From Paenalcaligenes suwonensis (GTDB lineage: Bacteria; Pseudomonadota; Gammaproteobacteria; Burkholderiales; Burkholderiaceae_B): a stretch of 64,000 nt of DNA. The notes under the pieces are model-generated. The model was not told where the DNA came from. It saw nothing but the letters and a program-made list of their open reading frames with translations, and searched no databases. Shown in pieces: positions 63,492-64,000 of this stretch (position 1 is the first letter of the stretch; each line of letters opens with the position of its first letter). The translations under genes were made by a program, and so were the position numbers. The DNA lies in contig NZ_JAANPV010000007.1 in NCBI RefSeq assembly GCF_011290505.1, positions 1 through 64,000 on the forward strand, written 5' to 3'.

Positions 63492-64000
63492 TACTCGTCA
63501 AAACGCCCTAAGTCGAAGTACTGGCTATTGCTGCTACCACCACTACTGCTACTTTGTGCGGCCGACGATGCTGGTGCGGTGCTACTTGCACTGCTAGACC
63601 CAGCCGCTTGAGCTGCCGTACTCGTTGCGCCCGCATTAGCACCCTGCTCTAAATAACTGGCTAACGCAGTATGGCCATTGCCACGAGCCCAATCAGCAGC
63701 GTTTAACTGCTGTAAATTGACGGCTTTAGGATCAGCACCGGCCTCTATCAAGATATTCACCATATCGCGGCTGCCTGAGCGTGCAGCCATCATCAAGGGG
63801 CTGGTACCATCAGACGAAGGCGAGTTAGGCATTGCGCCGGCTGCCAACAGCATTCTGGCCGTATCAGTTTGTCCAGTAGAGGCTGCATAATGCAGTGGTG
63901 TCCAGCCAAGTCGATTCACCTTGGCACCACGCTTAATAAGGTCTTCAGCACGCGCCGTTTCGCCCAACAACGCTAAGTACATCAAGGGTGTTTCATCGTA
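63491..64000 (-). CDS. Ankyrin-repeat protein (partial, 5' end outside the window)
   Basis: About 169 residues of the C-terminal part are visible, and the frame stays open to the window edge (YDETPLMYLALLGE). Three to four ankyrin repeats can be read (GWTPLHYAASTGQTDTARMLLAAGA, GTSPLMMAARSGSRDMVNILIEAGA), followed by a low-complexity Ala/Ser/Thr/Gly-rich tail and QYFDLGRFDE. The coupled DUF4303/HEAT protein directly follows. An N-terminal signal cannot be seen. Confidence 0.85.
   Translation of the reverse strand, partial: YDETPLMYLALLGETARAEDLIKRGAKVNRLGWTPLHYAASTGQTDTARMLLAAGAMPNSPSSDGTSPLMMAARSGSRDMVNILIEAGADPKAVNLQQLNAADWARGNGHTALASYLEQGANAGATSTAAQAAGSSSASSTAPASSAAQSSSSGGSSNSQYFDLGRFDE

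Noticed and set aside
1-64000. CRISPR array, rRNA, tRNA or insertion sequence
   Set aside because: No regularly spaced repeats, no cloverleaf with CCA-type ends and no transposase were recognised anywhere in the window.

Overview
The window looks like a chromosomal segment of a Gram-negative betaproteobacterium, most likely Burkholderiales/Alcaligenaceae. The evidence is a Burkholderia/Bordetella-type trimeric porin, the gene order yicC | rph-rdgB-hemW, the order ridA-recG-oxyR-dps, large Tat-exported molybdenum hydroxylases, multihaem cytochromes c and many LysR regulators. By eye the G+C content is close to one half, low for Bordetella but compatible with smaller alcaligenacean genomes. Species cannot be named from the sequence alone. 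No rRNA, tRNA, CRISPR array or intact insertion sequence was seen.

Layout. 1-4.3 kb: two-subunit periplasmic molybdenum hydroxylase and a porin (minus strand). 4.6-7 kb: a DUF1176 protein, an AT-rich D-2-hydroxyacid dehydrogenase lacking the usual catalytic Arg, and a highly folded intergenic segment. 7-10.6 kb: RNA and nucleotide housekeeping (yicC, rph, rdgB, hemW). 10.8-13.2 kb: glutamine synthetase and a DapA-family protein. 13.2-16.8 kb: Fbp-type ferric iron ABC transporter (minus) behind a good Fur box. 17-22 kb: ferredoxin-NADP reductase, ridA, recG, oxyR, dps. 22-29.8 kb: branched-chain amino acid transport (two tandem binding proteins, livHMGF) with proC and a queuosine-precursor transporter between the binding proteins. 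29.9-31 kb: a degenerate tyrosine-recombinase-like protein. 31-36 kb: GST, then a tight run of 2-hydroxyacid dehydrogenase, SDR, epd-like dehydrogenase and fumC. 36-41.8 kb: UspA, small cytochrome c, nadA, purT, and a TsdA-like dihaem plus trihaem cytochrome c pair. 42-46.5 kb: accessory region with an intact tyrosine recombinase divergent from a KfrA-like coiled-coil DNA-binding protein around a perfect 14-bp inverted repeat, then SMI1/KNR4-like and DUF4272 proteins. 46.5-53.3 kb: YtoQ, a nucleobase deaminase/NCS2 permease/LysR unit, dbpA, and an NCS1 permease. 53.3-56 kb: Sel1 protein, a broken gene and two unknown proteins. 56-60.7 kb: LysR, cytochrome b561 and two YceI proteins, arsC-like, GST, DUF3298 lipoprotein. 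61-64 kb: diguanylate cyclase, DUF4303-like/HEAT protein and a truncated ankyrin protein.

How it works together. The Fbp transporter, OxyR and Dps form an iron and peroxide theme. GlnA, ProC, Liv transport and the nucleobase permeases form a nitrogen-acquisition theme. The cytochromes, cytochrome b561/YceI and molybdenum hydroxylase feed periplasmic electron transfer. The least ordinary parts are the recombinase/KfrA module with its palindromic operators, the inactive-looking recombinase at 29.9 kb, the scattered SUKH/DUF4272/ankyrin proteins near a pseudogene, hairpins placed between binding-protein and permease genes, and a histone-H1-like tail on Dps. Nothing here is proven to be a new system. 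All functional calls come from reading the sequence without database searches.
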